DNA of 64,000 bases, taken from assembly GCF_030717945.1 (NCBI RefSeq), contig NZ_JAVAIM010000001.1:991131-1055130 (forward strand), in the 5' to 3' direction. This document shows, in pieces, positions 1 to 10,315 of the stretch (position 1 is its first letter; each line of letters starts with the position of its first letter). The translations under genes and the position numbers were made by a program. This stretch comes from Qipengyuania profundimaris. GTDB lineage: Bacteria; Pseudomonadota; Alphaproteobacteria; Sphingomonadales; Sphingomonadaceae. The notes below the pieces were generated by a model, which was not told the DNA's origin, ran no database searches, and was given only the letters and a program-made list of their open reading frames with translations.

Positions 1-103
1 CCTAGGTCCCATCGGCCTGTTAACGTTGACCCGATTTTAACTGTCCGCCGGCATAGGCTGTAGACCTGCGCGACGGGCGCGAAATTTGGGGCCGAACCGA
101 CCG

Positions 104-2095
104 ATGACCGATATGGGCAATCCGAACCACCGTATTTTCGATCCTGCCAAGGAAGAAGGTGCCCAGCCGCCGCAGCCGCGCGGCTCGTCCCTGCGCGACC
201 GGATTCGTCGCAGCGAGCAGGACAGCGGGGCAGCCTCTTCGCTCTCGCGTTCGGGCTATATCCACAATCCGCAGCCAGTCGAAGAGAAGCAGGTTGCGCA
301 AGAGCGCTCCCAGATGATGTCGCCGGATCAGCATCAGGCAATGCCCGAAGAGGTGCCGGTCGCAAACGAGCAGCCCGCACCGCCACCGCCCATTCCCGCT
401 CCGCCGTCGCAGCTTCGCGCCGAGGCGGAAGCGCGCAAGGCACCAGAACCCGAAGCGGAAGAAGAGCCCGAGGTCGATGCCGACGAGCAAAGCGCGCAGA
501 ACATGGTGCAGCCGATCGGCGTGGTCCTCGAAATCGCCGGTTCGGGCTCGATGATCGCTATCGACTTGCAGCGCCTGAGCGAATGCGCGGAGGATGCCGA
601 CCCCTCGATCGCCATGGCAGGGCAAGTCGGCAGCCAGATCAAAATTCGGGTCGGAAACAGCTGGCTTCTTGCCAGCGTCCGCAACCAGCGGCAGGACCGC
701 AAGGCCGGCAGCATCCTCGCCAATATCGACTTCCTCGGCGAAGGCGTGGAAGAAAAGCTCACCGGTCGCCTGCACGGCTTCCGCCGCGGTGTTACCCGCT
801 ATCCGGTACCCGGCGCGCTGGTTTACCCCGCCAGCACGGCCGACCTCAAGCAGGTCTACGCCAGCGACGGTCGCAGCGCGGTCACCATCGGTAAGGTCTA
901 CCCGACCAAGGACATTCGCGCCGGCATCTATATCGACGCGATGCTGGGCAAGCATTTCGCCCTGCTCGGATCGACCGGTACGGGTAAATCGACCAGCGCC
1001 GCGCTAATCCTCCACCGCATCTGCGAAGCGGCGCCCGAAGGTCATATCGTCATGATCGATCCGCATGGCGAATATTCGGCAGCTTTCCGCAACACCGGCG
1101 TGATCCTCGATGTCTCCAACCTCCAGATGCCCTACTGGATCATGAACTTCGAAGAGCATTGCGAAGTGCTGCTGACTTCGCAGGGCAACGATCGGCAGGT
1201 CGACGAGGACATTCTCGCCAAGTGCCTGCTCAAAGCGCGCAGCAAGAGCCGCTTGGCCGAAAGCATGGGCAAGATCACCGTCGATTCGCCTATCCCCTAC
1301 CTTTTGTCCGACCTGTCCAATGCAATCCAAGATGCGATGGGCAAGCTCGACAAGGCTACGACGTCAGCGCCCTACATGCGGATCAAGAACAAGCTTGAAG
1401 AGCTGAAATCCGATCCCCGCTATCAGTTCATGTTCTCCGGCATGCTGGTCGGCGACACGATGTCGGAGTTCATTTGCAAGATCTTCCGCATGCCTTCCAA
1501 CGGCAAGCCGATCTCGATCATCGATGTATCGGGCGTTCCCTCGGACATCACCTCGACTGTGGTCGCGGTTCTGAGCCGGCTGGTGTTCGACTTCGCCATC
1601 TGGGGGCGCGAGGAGCGCACCTCGCCGATCCTGCTGGTGTGCGAAGAAGCGCACCGTTACGTGCCGAGCGAGAAGAACTCGGACGGCAATTCGGTCGGCA
1701 CCATTCTTAGCCGCATCGCCAAGGAGGGCCGTAAATACGGCATCTCGCTGGGCCTCATCACGCAGCGACCGTCCGACCTTGCCGAAGGCGTGCTGTCGCA
1801 ATGCGGCACGATCATCTCGATGCGCCTCAACAACGATCGCGACCAGGATTTCGTCCGTGCCGCCATGCCTGAAGGCGCGCGCGGCTTCCTTGATGCGATC
1901 CCCGCACTCCGCAATCGCGAATGCATCATCTGCGGTGAAGGCGTCGCCATCCCGATCCGCGTCAGCTTCGACAATCTCGAAGAATCGAAGCGTCCGGCGT
2001 CCGAAGACCCGAGCTTCGTCGAACTGTGGAACCAGACCGGCGGCGAGGAAGAGATCGTCGAACGCACGGTCCAGCGCTGGCGTTCGCAGGGTTAA
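104..2095 (+). CDS. HerA-type P-loop ATPase (DUF87 family)
   Basis: Predicted DNA-translocase-like ATPase of the HerA/FtsK superfamily, about 663 aa. The first ~115 residues are proline- and glutamate-rich and probably disordered. A beta-barrel (HAS-barrel-like) region follows at about 130-230. The ATPase core has Walker A GSTGTGKST near residue 289, an IDPHGEYS motif shortly after, and Walker B ILLVCEEAH near 509. A TTG at 86 would add six residues; I prefer the ATG at 104, and a second in-frame ATG lies at 113. No NurA-like nuclease lies beside it, so a classical HerA-NurA pair is not visible here. The cellular role is unknown; in this group it looks like a conserved housekeeping gene. Family assignment is firm and function is inferred only. 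Confidence 0.9.
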   Translation: MTDMGNPNHRIFDPAKEEGAQPPQPRGSSLRDRIRRSEQDSGAASSLSRSGYIHNPQPVEEKQVAQERSQMMSPDQHQAMPEEVPVANEQPAPPPPIPAPPSQLRAEAEARKAPEPEAEEEPEVDADEQSAQNMVQPIGVVLEIAGSGSMIAIDLQRLSECAEDADPSIAMAGQVGSQIKIRVGNSWLLASVRNQRQDRKAGSILANIDFLGEGVEEKLTGRLHGFRRGVTRYPVPGALVYPASTADLKQVYASDGRSAVTIGKVYPTKDIRAGIYIDAMLGKHFALLGSTGTGKSTSAALILHRICEAAPEGHIVMIDPHGEYSAAFRNTGVILDVSNLQMPYWIMNFEEHCEVLLTSQGNDRQVDEDILAKCLLKARSKSRLAESMGKITVDSPIPYLLSDLSNAIQDAMGKLDKATTSAPYMRIKNKLEELKSDPRYQFMFSGMLVGDTMSEFICKIFRMPSNGKPISIIDVSGVPSDITSTVVAVLSRLVFDFAIWGREERTSPILLVCEEAHRYVPSEKNSDGNSVGTILSRIAKEGRKYGISLGLITQRPSDLAEGVLSQCGTIISMRLNNDRDQDFVRAAMPEGARGFLDAIPALRNRECIICGEGVAIPIRVSFDNLEESKRPASEDPSFVELWNQTGGEEEIVERTVQRWRSQG

Positions 2096-2145
2096 ATAGA
2101 AACCGAGCCGTAGGCGAGGCAAGGGCGACCGCCCGCCCGTAGCGT

Positions 2146-2161
2146 GTGCAGCGTGCTGCAC
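2146..2161. repeat. Perfect inverted repeat between convergent genes
   Basis: GTGCAGC and GCTGCAC (7 bp arms, 2 bp spacer) lie between the convergent HerA-type gene and queE. There is no T-tract on either side, so it is at best a weak bidirectional transcription stop. Confidence 0.35.
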
Positions 2162-2203
2162 GTCTAGCGAGGGCGCAACCACGGATGTGGCTGCGAAACT
2201 CAA

Positions 2204-2938
2204 TTACGTCCCGCGCGTATCGCCAAACAGGTGGATGTGCAGCCGGTCGCTCATCCGGAAGCCGTGTTCAACGCATAGTGGGGCGAGCCACCTTTCGCGG
2301 GTCCGCAGCGTTTCGCTGTCGATGCCTTCGGGCATCAGGAAGACGTGATCCGGCTTGAAGCGGTAGCGATCGCGCAGTGCCAGCACCTCGTCGACATCCG
2401 CAGGCTCGGCAATCACGAATTTGAACCACGCGCGCGGGTCGGTCGCGTAGGCGTCCAGCCGTTCGGGGACCAACGCCAGTTCCGCTGAGTTGCCGCTATG
2501 CGCCAGCTTGGGGCTGACGTTGAACTGGTCGATGCGGATGTCGAGCGGGGCCGGGGCCTTCGTGGTGCCGTTGGTCTCGATCTCGACCGAGATGTCCGGC
2601 AGCAGTTGAAGCAGCTTGGCCAGCGCCGGGGCCTGCAACAGCGGCTCGCCGCCGGTGATGACGAGGCGTTTCTGGCCGAGCTCGGTGATGCGTGCGGCGA
2701 CTTCGTCCTCGTCCAGTTTAACCTGATTGGCCTTGCGGTCGAACTCGATCCCGTCGCGATGCGGGCGATCATCACCGGTGAAGTGCCAGGTGTAGGCCGT
2801 ATCGCACCATACGCAGGCGAGGTTGCAGCGTGACAGCCGCATGAACGCGACCGGCATTCCCGCGCTCGGCCCTTCGCCCTGAACGGAGGCGAAAATCTCG
2901 GGCCCGCCGGTGTCGTCGGTGGCGAGGACTAAAGGCAA
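2204..2938 (-). CDS. queE: 7-carboxy-7-deazaguanine synthase
   Basis: Radical SAM enzyme converting 6-carboxytetrahydropterin to 7-carboxy-7-deazaguanine in queuosine/preQ0 biosynthesis. The N-terminus carries the substrate-loop motif ASVQGEGPSAG, followed by the cluster motif CNLACVWC (CX3CX2C) that binds the [4Fe-4S] centre. ITGGEPLLQ is the family's GGEP motif. At 244 aa the length is normal. The start is the TTG at 2938: an in-frame stop lies five codons upstream and the next ATG is 27 codons in, past the conserved start of the fold. Other queuosine genes are not in the window. It sits 94 bp downstream of the mtfA-like gene on the same strand. Confidence 0.93.
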   Translation of the reverse strand: MPLVLATDDTGGPEIFASVQGEGPSAGMPVAFMRLSRCNLACVWCDTAYTWHFTGDDRPHRDGIEFDRKANQVKLDEDEVAARITELGQKRLVITGGEPLLQAPALAKLLQLLPDISVEIETNGTTKAPAPLDIRIDQFNVSPKLAHSGNSAELALVPERLDAYATDPRAWFKFVIAEPADVDEVLALRDRYRFKPDHVFLMPEGIDSETLRTRERWLAPLCVEHGFRMSDRLHIHLFGDTRGT

Positions 2939-3032
2939 GGGGAAATGTCTCTATTACCGATTGTCATGGTGCGCGGCCCTATGACACGAAATCCGACCTT
3001 GGGAAATCGGAGAGCCGGACCCCGCGGGTCGG

Positions 3033-3848
3033 TCAGTGCCACAGCGCCGGGTCGATCGCCAGCAGCTGCTTCAGCTGGGCATAGAGTGCAGGCTCTTCGC
3101 TCCGCAGCGCCTTCGGCCGCTCGAAAAAGGTCACGATAGCTTCGGCGAAAAACTCCTGGTGGTTTGTCGCGCCATAGGGGTCGATCAGTGTCCGTTCACT
3201 GTTTTCAAGCCGTTCGACGTGATCGTCATAGGCCTCCAGCATCGCCTGCTCCCACTTGGCGTAGCGCTGCCCCTTGCGCAGGATGGGGATGCCGTTGACG
3301 TGGCCGCTCAGCCCGTCGAGCTGGTGAGCGAATTCGTGGATCACGACATTGTGGCCGTCGCTCGCATCGAGCCCGCCATACAATGCATCGTCCCACGACA
3401 GGACCACCGGCCCATGTGCCCAGCTCTCCCCGAGCGTCGCGTGGTGGGTTTCGTGCACCACTGCGTCATCGGGCGTGCCGCGCCCGGTAAGGAATGCGGC
3501 GGGATAGACGAGTATATTTCGCAAAGTATCGTACCAGACGGGGCTGTTGACGATCAGGAGGCAGGCCTGGGCAGCGATGGACAGCCGCATTTCCTCGGTC
3601 ACCTCGACGCCATTGATGCCCCTGAAGGTCACCTGGTCTAGCAGCAGGTTCACCTTGCCTTCCAGCGATGCCCGCAAAGGCTCGGGCAACCGCTTGACCA
3701 GCGGTACGAGCCGCTCGACGATTTCCCGCTGTTCGGCACCAAGCGGTGTTGCCAAAAGCGTTTTACGCTTCTGACGCCGCCAAACCCAACGAAACGCTGC
3801 CAGGCCTGCGATCAGCAGGAGTGCCCCAGGTACGATCCATGACGTCAT
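3033..3848 (-). CDS. mtfA: MtfA-like zinc-dependent peptidase (M90 family)
   Basis: 271 aa, close to the length of E. coli MtfA (about 265 aa). It begins with one hydrophobic segment (about residues 4-20, followed by RRQKRK), suggesting a membrane anchor. The zinc-binding motif HEFAHQLDG (HExxH) is present, with downstream acidic residues including the EFFAEAIVTFFE segment that supplies a third ligand in the family. In E. coli, MtfA is a metallopeptidase that interacts with the glucose repressor Mlc; no Mlc homologue is seen here, so that role cannot be carried over. It lies 43 bp downstream of valS and may be cotranscribed with it. Confidence 0.85.
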   Translation of the reverse strand: MTSWIVPGALLLIAGLAAFRWVWRRQKRKTLLATPLGAEQREIVERLVPLVKRLPEPLRASLEGKVNLLLDQVTFRGINGVEVTEEMRLSIAAQACLLIVNSPVWYDTLRNILVYPAAFLTGRGTPDDAVVHETHHATLGESWAHGPVVLSWDDALYGGLDASDGHNVVIHEFAHQLDGLSGHVNGIPILRKGQRYAKWEQAMLEAYDDHVERLENSERTLIDPYGATNHQEFFAEAIVTFFERPKALRSEEPALYAQLKQLLAIDPALWH

Positions 3849-3891
3849 GCGTCACAGGTAAGATGCATCCGGAGCCTTGGTAAGAGCGCCC

Positions 3892-6612
3892 CTATCCCAG
3901 CCGTGCGAGAGCGGCGCGCAGGCGGTCGATTTCGGCGGCATGGAAGGCAGCGTCGGCGCGGGCCTTTTCGACCGCTTCGGGCTTGGCGCGCTCGACGAAA
4001 TTGGGATTGGACAGCCGCCCGTTGAGGCTGCCGAATTCCTTCTGGCTGGCCTCCATCGCCTTGGTGAGGCGGGCTTTTTCCGCCTCGATGTCGATCACAC
4101 CTTCGAGCGGGATTACGAAGGCATCGTCGCCAGCCGCGATCTGCATCGCCGCACCGCTGGGTGCCTCGGCGAACTGCACGGGAGTGAGGCGGGCGAGACG
4201 CTCGATCGCGGCAGCATTGGCGTCCACGACCGAGCGGGCGAGGGCGCTGGGCGCAGCACAGTATGCTTCGAGCTTCGCGCCCGGTGCGATGCCGAGTTCG
4301 TTCTTCGCCGTGCGGGTTGCGGAGGTGAGGGCGATCAGCCAGTCGATCTCCGCCTTGGCTTGCGGATTGACGGTCGCCTTCGGATCGGGCCATTTCGCGG
4401 TGATGAGCGGATAGTCGGACCGGTCGCCCTGCTTCGACCACAGCTCTTCGGTGATGAAGGGCATGAAGGGATGGAGCATGACGAGGATCTGGTCGAGCGC
4501 CCAGCCGGCGACGGCCTTGGTCTCCTCGTCGAAGTTCCCCTTGATCAGCTCGATATACCAGTCGCAGAAACGATCCCACACGAAGTGGTAGATCGTGTTC
4601 GCCGCCGCATCGAAGCGCAGGTCGGCAAGCGCGGCGTCGAGCGCCTGCTTCGTCTCCACCACTTCGCCGATGATCCAGCGGTTGACTGCGTGGCTGGCCG
4701 CGGGAGCCTCGATCGACGCGCTCGCGCCGATGCCGTTCGACTGGCAGAAGCGGGTTGCGTTCCACAGCTTGGTTGCGAAGTTGCGATAGCCCTCGACCCG
4801 CTTCTCATCCATCTTGATGTCACGGCCCTGGCTTTCCATCGCCGCCATGAAGAAGCGCAGCGCGTCGGCCCCGTATTGGTCGATCAGGCCCAGCGGGTCG
4901 ACGACATTGCCCTTGGACTTGGACATCTTCGCCCCGTCCGCCGCGCGCACGAGGCCGTGGAGATAGAGCTTGGGCCACGGAGCCCTCCCGGTGTTAAAAT
5001 ACCCCGCCATCATCATGCGCGCATCCCAGAAGAAAAGGATATCGAAGCCGGAGATCAGCAGGTCGTTGGGGTAATGCTTTTCGACGAGGTCGGTGTTGTC
5101 AGGCCAGCCAAGAGTGGCGAAGGGCCAAAGCGCCGAAGAGAACCACGTATCGAGCACGTCCTCGTCGCGGGTCAGCGTGACGCCGTCGCCTGCTTGCGCC
5201 TGCGCTTCGGCCTCGGTCATGGCGACATAGGCCTTGCCGTCCGCATCGTACCACGCCGGGATCCGGTGTCCCCACCATAGCTGGCGGCTGACACACCACG
5301 GCTGGATGTTCTCCATCCAGTTGAAGAATGTCTTCTCCCAGCTCTTCGGGACGATCTCGATCTCGCCGTTTTTCACCGCTTCGATCGGCTTCTTCGCCAA
5401 CGCTTCGGCGTCGACATACCACTGGTCGGTCAGCCAGGGTTCGATGACAACGCCGCCGCGGTCGCCGAAGGGGGTTGCGATGGTGCGCGGTTCGGCATCG
5501 AGTTCGACCTCCTCGCCATCCTTGGTCTTGGCGAAGTGCGGGATGAGGTGGCCGCTTTCCTTCAGGCGCTTGACCACCAGCTCGCGCGCGCCATCGCCTT
5601 CGCCGACGATCTTCTCGCGGCGGAAGCGGTGCAGGCCGAGAAATTCCTCCGGCACCAGACCGTCGGCGGTCTGGCAGACATTGGCCTCCGCATCGAGCAT
5701 GTTGAGCATTTCGGCGGGCTGGAACCCGGCGCGCTTGCCCACGTCGAAATCGTTGAAGTCGTGACCCGGCGTGATCTTCACCGCGCCCGAACCGAGTTCG
5801 GGATCGGCATGCTCGTCTGCCACGATCGGCACGCGGCGACCGGTAATCGGCAGCACAACATGCTTGCCGACGACGCTCCGGTAACGTTCGTCATCGGGGT
5901 GAACCGCCACGGCCATATCGGCGAGCATGGTTTCGGGGCGGGTGGTCGCGACCTCTATGTAGTCCCGCCCGTCGTCGAGCGTGACGCCATCTTCGAGCGG
6001 ATATTTGAAATGCCAGAAGTGGCCCTTCACATCGGTCGTCTCGACCTCGAGATCCGAGATCGCGGTCTTGAGCTTGGGGTCCCAGTTCACCAGCCGCTTG
6101 TCGCGATAGATCAGATCCTTGTTGTAGAGATCGACGAAAACCTTGAGCACGGCATTCGAGAAATGCTCGTCCATGGTGAACTGCTCGCGGCTCCAGTCCA
6201 TCGAACAGCCGAGGCGGCGCAGCTGGCGGGTGATCGTGCCGCCGCTCTCTTCCTTCCACTCCCACACCTTCGCGACGAAATCTTCGCGCGAGTAGTTCGT
6301 GCGCTTGTCCTGTTGCGCCTCCAGCTGGCGTTCCACCACCATTTGCGTCGCGATGCCCGCATGGTCCGTGCCGACCACCCACAGCGCATCCTTGCCGCGC
6401 AGCCGCTCGTAACGGATCATCACGTCCTGCAGCGTATTGTCGAGCGCGTGGCCGATGTGCAGGCTGCCCGTGACGTTCGGCGGCGGATTGACGATCGTAT
6501 AGGCTTCGGCATCGGGACGCTCGGGCCGGAAAAGGCCGTTTTTCTCCCAATGCGCGTACCAGCGCGCCTCGATATCAGCGGGGTCGAAGGTCTTGGGTAG
6601 CTCGGTGGTCAT
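3892..6612 (-). CDS. valS: Valyl-tRNA synthetase
   Basis: Class I aminoacyl-tRNA synthetase charging tRNA-Val, 906 aa. The ATP-binding HIGH motif is at residues 52-55 in the context [12 protein letters not shown], and [12 protein letters not shown] lies near residue 561. The CP1 editing insertion is between them. An anticodon-binding domain and the C-terminal coiled coil typical of ValRS end the protein. The reading frame runs open to 6696, but the ATG at 6612 ([11 protein letters not shown]) fits the family start; the extra 28 residues have no homologous look. It is divergent from the Mla-type operon, with 127 bp between. Confidence 0.97.
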   Translation of the reverse strand: MTTELPKTFDPADIEARWYAHWEKNGLFRPERPDAEAYTIVNPPPNVTGSLHIGHALDNTLQDVMIRYERLRGKDALWVVGTDHAGIATQMVVERQLEAQQDKRTNYSREDFVAKVWEWKEESGGTITRQLRRLGCSMDWSREQFTMDEHFSNAVLKVFVDLYNKDLIYRDKRLVNWDPKLKTAISDLEVETTDVKGHFWHFKYPLEDGVTLDDGRDYIEVATTRPETMLADMAVAVHPDDERYRSVVGKHVVLPITGRRVPIVADEHADPELGSGAVKITPGHDFNDFDVGKRAGFQPAEMLNMLDAEANVCQTADGLVPEEFLGLHRFRREKIVGEGDGARELVVKRLKESGHLIPHFAKTKDGEEVELDAEPRTIATPFGDRGGVVIEPWLTDQWYVDAEALAKKPIEAVKNGEIEIVPKSWEKTFFNWMENIQPWCVSRQLWWGHRIPAWYDADGKAYVAMTEAEAQAQAGDGVTLTRDEDVLDTWFSSALWPFATLGWPDNTDLVEKHYPNDLLISGFDILFFWDARMMMAGYFNTGRAPWPKLYLHGLVRAADGAKMSKSKGNVVDPLGLIDQYGADALRFFMAAMESQGRDIKMDEKRVEGYRNFATKLWNATRFCQSNGIGASASIEAPAASHAVNRWIIGEVVETKQALDAALADLRFDAAANTIYHFVWDRFCDWYIELIKGNFDEETKAVAGWALDQILVMLHPFMPFITEELWSKQGDRSDYPLITAKWPDPKATVNPQAKAEIDWLIALTSATRTAKNELGIAPGAKLEAYCAAPSALARSVVDANAAAIERLARLTPVQFAEAPSGAAMQIAAGDDAFVIPLEGVIDIEAEKARLTKAMEASQKEFGSLNGRLSNPNFVERAKPEAVEKARADAAFHAAEIDRLRAALARLG

Positions 6613-6739
6613 TATCTCTGTTCGCTCGGTATTTCTCCCAATCGCCTTGCCAGCGCCCATGCTGCGATGCAACGCCGGATGGTATCCGTTTGCCATAGTC
6701 GCTTGTTTCGGACTGCAATTCCCCGCATAGGGCGCAGCA

Positions 6740-7852
6740 ATGGGTGGTTTCGCCGAATACGAGCTGGTCGAGGGGGACGACGGGGAGCAGGTGCTCGCCC
6801 TGTCCGGCCCCTATCTGGTTTCCACCATCGGCTCGGTCGACGAGGAACTGCGCCATCTGGACGGTCCGATTGCGAGGGTCGATCTCTCCGACATAAGTGA
6901 AATCGACACGGTGGGTGCCTGGGTCGCCAGCACCGTTGCGGGCGACCACGGGGCCGAAGTCAGCGGAGCGAGCAATCGCGCCACTCGGCTTATCGAAGCG
7001 CTCAAGGGCTCGCGCGGTGAGGAAGTAGTCTCCGCGCCGCGCCTGCCGGTATGGACGCGTGTCCCCGATGCCATTGGCGACAAGGTGTACAATGCGCGCG
7101 ACGGCGTGTTCGGCGTGCTAGGGTTCCTCGGCGCACTCATTGCCGCCTTCGGCAATCTCATCCGACACCCTCGCCGCTTCCGCTGGCTCGCGCTGGTCCG
7201 ACAGCTTGAGCTCGTCGGCGTCAGCGCACTGCCGATCGTGGGGTTGATGAGCTTCCTCATCGGCATCGTCATCGCACAGCAGGGTGCAGTACAGCTGGCG
7301 CAATTTGGCGCCGAAACGCTGACCATCAACCTCGTCGGGCGCATCACCTTGCGCGAACTGGGCGTGCTGATGACCGCGATCATGGTCGCCGGTCGCTCCG
7401 GTTCGGCCTTCGCCGCCCAGCTCGGTACGATGAAGCTGACCGAGGAAATCGACGCGATGCGCACCATCGGCATCTCGCCGATGGAGGCGCTGGTCATTCC
7501 GCGCATCCTGGCGGCCATCCTGATGATGCCGCTGCTCGGCTTCTACGCCGCCCTGGTCGCCATCGTCGGCGGTGCGGTGATCGGCGATGTCATGCTGGGC
7601 ATACCCTTCTACACCTTCCTCGCGCGCATACAGGACGTGGTGCCGATATACGACTTGTGGGTCGGGCTGGTGAAGGCGCCGGTTTTCGGTCTGATCGTAG
7701 CGCTCGCAGGCTGCTATCACGGCATGCAGGTCAAGGGCAATTCGGAAGAGGTCGGACGGCGCACGACGATGGCCGTTGTCTCCGCAATTTTCGCCGTGAT
7801 CGTCATCGACGCCTTCTTCGCGGTATTCTTCACCGAGATCGGGTGGGGCTGA
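6740..7852 (+). CDS. mlaE: MlaE-family ABC permease with N-terminal STAS domain
   Basis: Inner-membrane permease of an MCE/Mla-type phospholipid transporter, 370 aa. Residues about 1-95 form a STAS-like domain ([14 protein letters not shown] resembles the anti-sigma-antagonist core strand and helix). Residues about 120-370 are the MlaE permease, with the characteristic [20 protein letters not shown] segment and several membrane helices. In E. coli the STAS protein is the separate subunit MlaB; here it appears fused to the permease. First gene of an operon with MlaF-, MlaD- and lipoprotein-like products; its TGA overlaps the next ATG (TGATG). Confidence 0.93.
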   Translation: MGGFAEYELVEGDDGEQVLALSGPYLVSTIGSVDEELRHLDGPIARVDLSDISEIDTVGAWVASTVAGDHGAEVSGASNRATRLIEALKGSRGEEVVSAPRLPVWTRVPDAIGDKVYNARDGVFGVLGFLGALIAAFGNLIRHPRRFRWLALVRQLELVGVSALPIVGLMSFLIGIVIAQQGAVQLAQFGAETLTINLVGRITLRELGVLMTAIMVAGRSGSAFAAQLGTMKLTEEIDAMRTIGISPMEALVIPRILAAILMMPLLGFYAALVAIVGGAVIGDVMLGIPFYTFLARIQDVVPIYDLWVGLVKAPVFGLIVALAGCYHGMQVKGNSEEVGRRTTMAVVSAIFAVIVIDAFFAVFFTEIGWG

Positions 7853-8754
7853 TGGCGCAGGACGACGACGGCAGGACCCTCGGGCGGCACGAACGCTATC
7901 GCGGCGAGCACCCAATCGTGGTGGAGGGGCTGGTCAATCGCTTCGGCTCGCAGACCGTGCACGAAGGTCTCGACCTCAAGGTGCGGCGCGGCGAAATCCT
8001 CGGCGTGGTCGGCGGTTCGGGTACCGGCAAGAGCGTACTGATGCGCTCCATCATCGGGCTGCAGCCCCCGACCGAAGGCGAGGTGAAGGTGTTCGGCAAA
8101 TCGATGACCGAAGGCGATCCCGACGCTGAGATCGGCGTGCGCAACCGCTGGGGCGTGTTGTTCCAGGGCGGGGCGCTGTTTTCTACGCTGACGGTCGGGG
8201 AAAATGTGCAAGTGCCGCTGAAGCAGTTCTTCCCGGACATCTCACCCGAGCTGCTCGACGAGATCGCGCGGTTCAAGACCGTGCTTTCCGGCCTGCCCGA
8301 AGAGGCCGCGGGCAAGTTCCCCAGCGAACTGTCGGGCGGGATGAAGAAACGTGCCGGCTTAGCCCGTGCGCTCGCGCTCGACCCCGAGCTCCTGTTCCTC
8401 GACGAACCGACTGCGGGCCTCGACCCGATCGGCGCAGCGGCCTTCGACCGCCTGACGCGCGAGCTGAAGGAAACGCTCGGCCTCACTGTCTTCCTGATCA
8501 CCCACGACCTCGATACGCTGCACGAAATCTGCGACCGCGTGGCGGTGCTGGCGGACAAAAAGGTGATCGCCGTCGATACGGTGCCGAACCTGATGCAGCT
8601 CGATCACCCATGGATCCAGGAATATTTCAACGGCCCGCGCGGACGGGCCGCGCTTACGGCGCAGGCGCTCGACGAATTGCGGCAGCACATGGACAATCCC
8701 ATCGCTGCGCACGCGGTCAAAGCGTTGGACAATAAGCATGATGACAAGGCATAG
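7852..8754 (+). CDS. mlaF: MlaF-type ABC transporter ATP-binding protein
   Basis: Cytoplasmic ATPase that energises the MCE/Mla lipid transporter, 300 aa. Walker A GGSGTGKS is near residue 54, the ABC signature LSGGM near 160, Walker B LLFLDEPT near 180 and the switch histidine in LITHDLDTL. The ATG overlaps the permease stop codon, indicating translational coupling. A C-terminal tail of about 40 residues follows the nucleotide-binding fold. Confidence 0.95.
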   Translation: MAQDDDGRTLGRHERYRGEHPIVVEGLVNRFGSQTVHEGLDLKVRRGEILGVVGGSGTGKSVLMRSIIGLQPPTEGEVKVFGKSMTEGDPDAEIGVRNRWGVLFQGGALFSTLTVGENVQVPLKQFFPDISPELLDEIARFKTVLSGLPEEAAGKFPSELSGGMKKRAGLARALALDPELLFLDEPTAGLDPIGAAAFDRLTRELKETLGLTVFLITHDLDTLHEICDRVAVLADKKVIAVDTVPNLMQLDHPWIQEYFNGPRGRAALTAQALDELRQHMDNPIAAHAVKALDNKHDDKA

Positions 8755-8764
8755 AGACTGACGG

Positions 8765-9715
8765 ATGGAAACGCGGGCAAATCATATCTGGGTGGGGGCG
8801 GTTACCTTGCTGATCCTCGGTGCCCTTGCGCTGTTCATCGTCTGGCTCGCGCGGCTCGGCGGCGGGGACCAGAACGAATACGACATCTTCTTCAAGCAGT
8901 CGGTCGCGGGCCTTGCCAATGGCAGCTCGGTCGATTTCGCAGGCGTGCCGGTCGGCCAGGTCAACCAGATCGAGCTGTGGGACAAGGATCCCGAATTCGT
9001 GCGCGTCCGCATCAAGGTGCGTGAGGAAGTCCCGATCCTGGTCGGGACCACCGCGACGATCCAGGGCAGCTTCACCGGCGTCTCGACCATCACGCTCGAC
9101 GGCGCGCGCACCGGCGCTCCGCCGATCTCCTGCGAGACCACTGCCTGCACCGAAGGCGTGCCGATCATCCCGCCGACCTCCGGGGGCGGGATCGGTGCTG
9201 TCCTCGCCAGCGCGCCGCTGCTGCTCGAGCGGTTGGCCACGCTGACCGAGCGACTGACACTGCTGCTGTCGGACGAGAACCAGAATTCGCTGCAGGGCAT
9301 TCTGCGCAATACCGAGCGCATGAGCGGCGATCTTGCCGCTGCCACGCCGCAAATAGAGCGCGTGCTGTCCGAACTTCAGGTGACATTGCGCGAATCCAGC
9401 GAAGCGCTGGATGCGTTCGAGAAGGTTACACAATCGACCGACAGGCTGATCAACCAGGAAGGCTCGCAGCTCGCCGAGCAGCTGCGCGGGACGCTGAATT
9501 CCGCCAGCGGCGCGGCCAAGGCGCTCGAGCAGACGCTCGCCGATGCGCGGCCGGCGACCAAGCAGCTGACCGAAAGCACGCTGCCTGCTGCCGAAGCCAC
9601 GTTGCGCGACCTGCGCGCTACCAGCAAGGCGCTGCGCGACGTGACCGAGAAGATCGACGAGAAGGGCGCAGGTGCGCTGCTTAGCTCGCAACCGCTGCCC
9701 GATTACGAACCGTGA
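8765..9715 (+). CDS. mlaD: MlaD-family MCE domain protein
   Basis: Substrate-binding subunit of the Mla-type transporter, 316 aa. A single N-terminal membrane helix (about residues 9-30) anchors it in the inner membrane. The MCE domain follows at about 38-120, with VDFAGVPVGQVNQIEL and FTGVSTITLDG. The remaining ~180 residues are helical and rich in Leu, Ala and Ser, as in MCE proteins whose helices form a periplasmic channel. Ten bp separate it from mlaF. Confidence 0.92.
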   Translation: METRANHIWVGAVTLLILGALALFIVWLARLGGGDQNEYDIFFKQSVAGLANGSSVDFAGVPVGQVNQIELWDKDPEFVRVRIKVREEVPILVGTTATIQGSFTGVSTITLDGARTGAPPISCETTACTEGVPIIPPTSGGGIGAVLASAPLLLERLATLTERLTLLLSDENQNSLQGILRNTERMSGDLAAATPQIERVLSELQVTLRESSEALDAFEKVTQSTDRLINQEGSQLAEQLRGTLNSASGAAKALEQTLADARPATKQLTESTLPAAEATLRDLRATSKALRDVTEKIDEKGAGALLSSQPLPDYEP

Positions 9716-10311
9716 GGCGCATGATGACGACCCGTTTTCTTCGACCGGCCGCACTGGCCCCGATCGCTTTGCTCGCGGGCTGCATCAGCTTTGGTGGCGA
9801 GACGCCGGATAATTTGCTGACGCTGACTCCGACCGCTTCGGCCCCGGTGGGCGCGGGCGGCTCCGCCAATGCCGGGACCGCGCTGGTCCTGTCCGAATTC
9901 GAAGCGCCCGCCGCGCTCGATGTGACGCGTGTCCCGGTCCAGATCGATCCGACCAAGCTCGCTTATCTCCAGGAAGCAACCTGGGTCGAAAAGCCCGCGC
10001 GCCTGCTGCGCCGCCTGATCGCCGAAACCATCCGCACGCGCTCGGGCCGCGTCGTCATCGACGGCGACGACCCCGGCGTGCTGGCCGAGAACCGCCTCAC
10101 CGGCACGCTGCGCCAGTTCGGTTACGACGTGCCGTCGTCCAGCGTGGTGCTGGTGTTCGACGCGGTGAAGCCGGGTGAGGGCAGTGCGATCGAAACCCGC
10201 CGCTTCGAAGCGCGGATCCCGGGGATCGCTGCCGACCGTGAAAGTGTCGGTCCGGCGCTCAACCGCGCGGCGAACGACGTCGCGGTGCAGGTCGCCGACT
10301 GGGTCGGCTGA
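9712..10311 (+). CDS. ABC-type transport auxiliary lipoprotein (PqiC-like)
   Basis: Predicted lipoprotein of up to 199 aa. Its signal peptide ends in a lipobox (LLAGC) near residue 24. The mature part matches the ABC_trans_aux type found with MCE transporters, for example E. coli PqiC. A GTG at 9712 overlaps the mlaD stop (GTGA); ATG codons at 9721 and 9724 are alternative starts that still keep the signal peptide. It probably acts as the outer-membrane partner of the MCE protein, which is inferred from operon position. It ends 4 bp from the convergent ATP12 gene. Confidence 0.85.
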   Translation: MRRMMTTRFLRPAALAPIALLAGCISFGGETPDNLLTLTPTASAPVGAGGSANAGTALVLSEFEAPAALDVTRVPVQIDPTKLAYLQEATWVEKPARLLRRLIAETIRTRSGRVVIDGDDPGVLAENRLTGTLRQFGYDVPSSSVVLVFDAVKPGEGSAIETRRFEARIPGIAADRESVGPALNRAANDVAVQVADWVG

Positions 10312-10315
10312 GGCG

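Noticed and set aside
104-2095. HerA-type ATPase as part of an anti-phage system
   Set aside because: No NurA, SIR2 or nuclease partner is adjacent, and the surroundings are core genes (queE, valS).
3877-6600. Plus-strand frames opposite valS
   Set aside because: valS is unmistakable on the other strand; the opposing frames show no motifs or start context.
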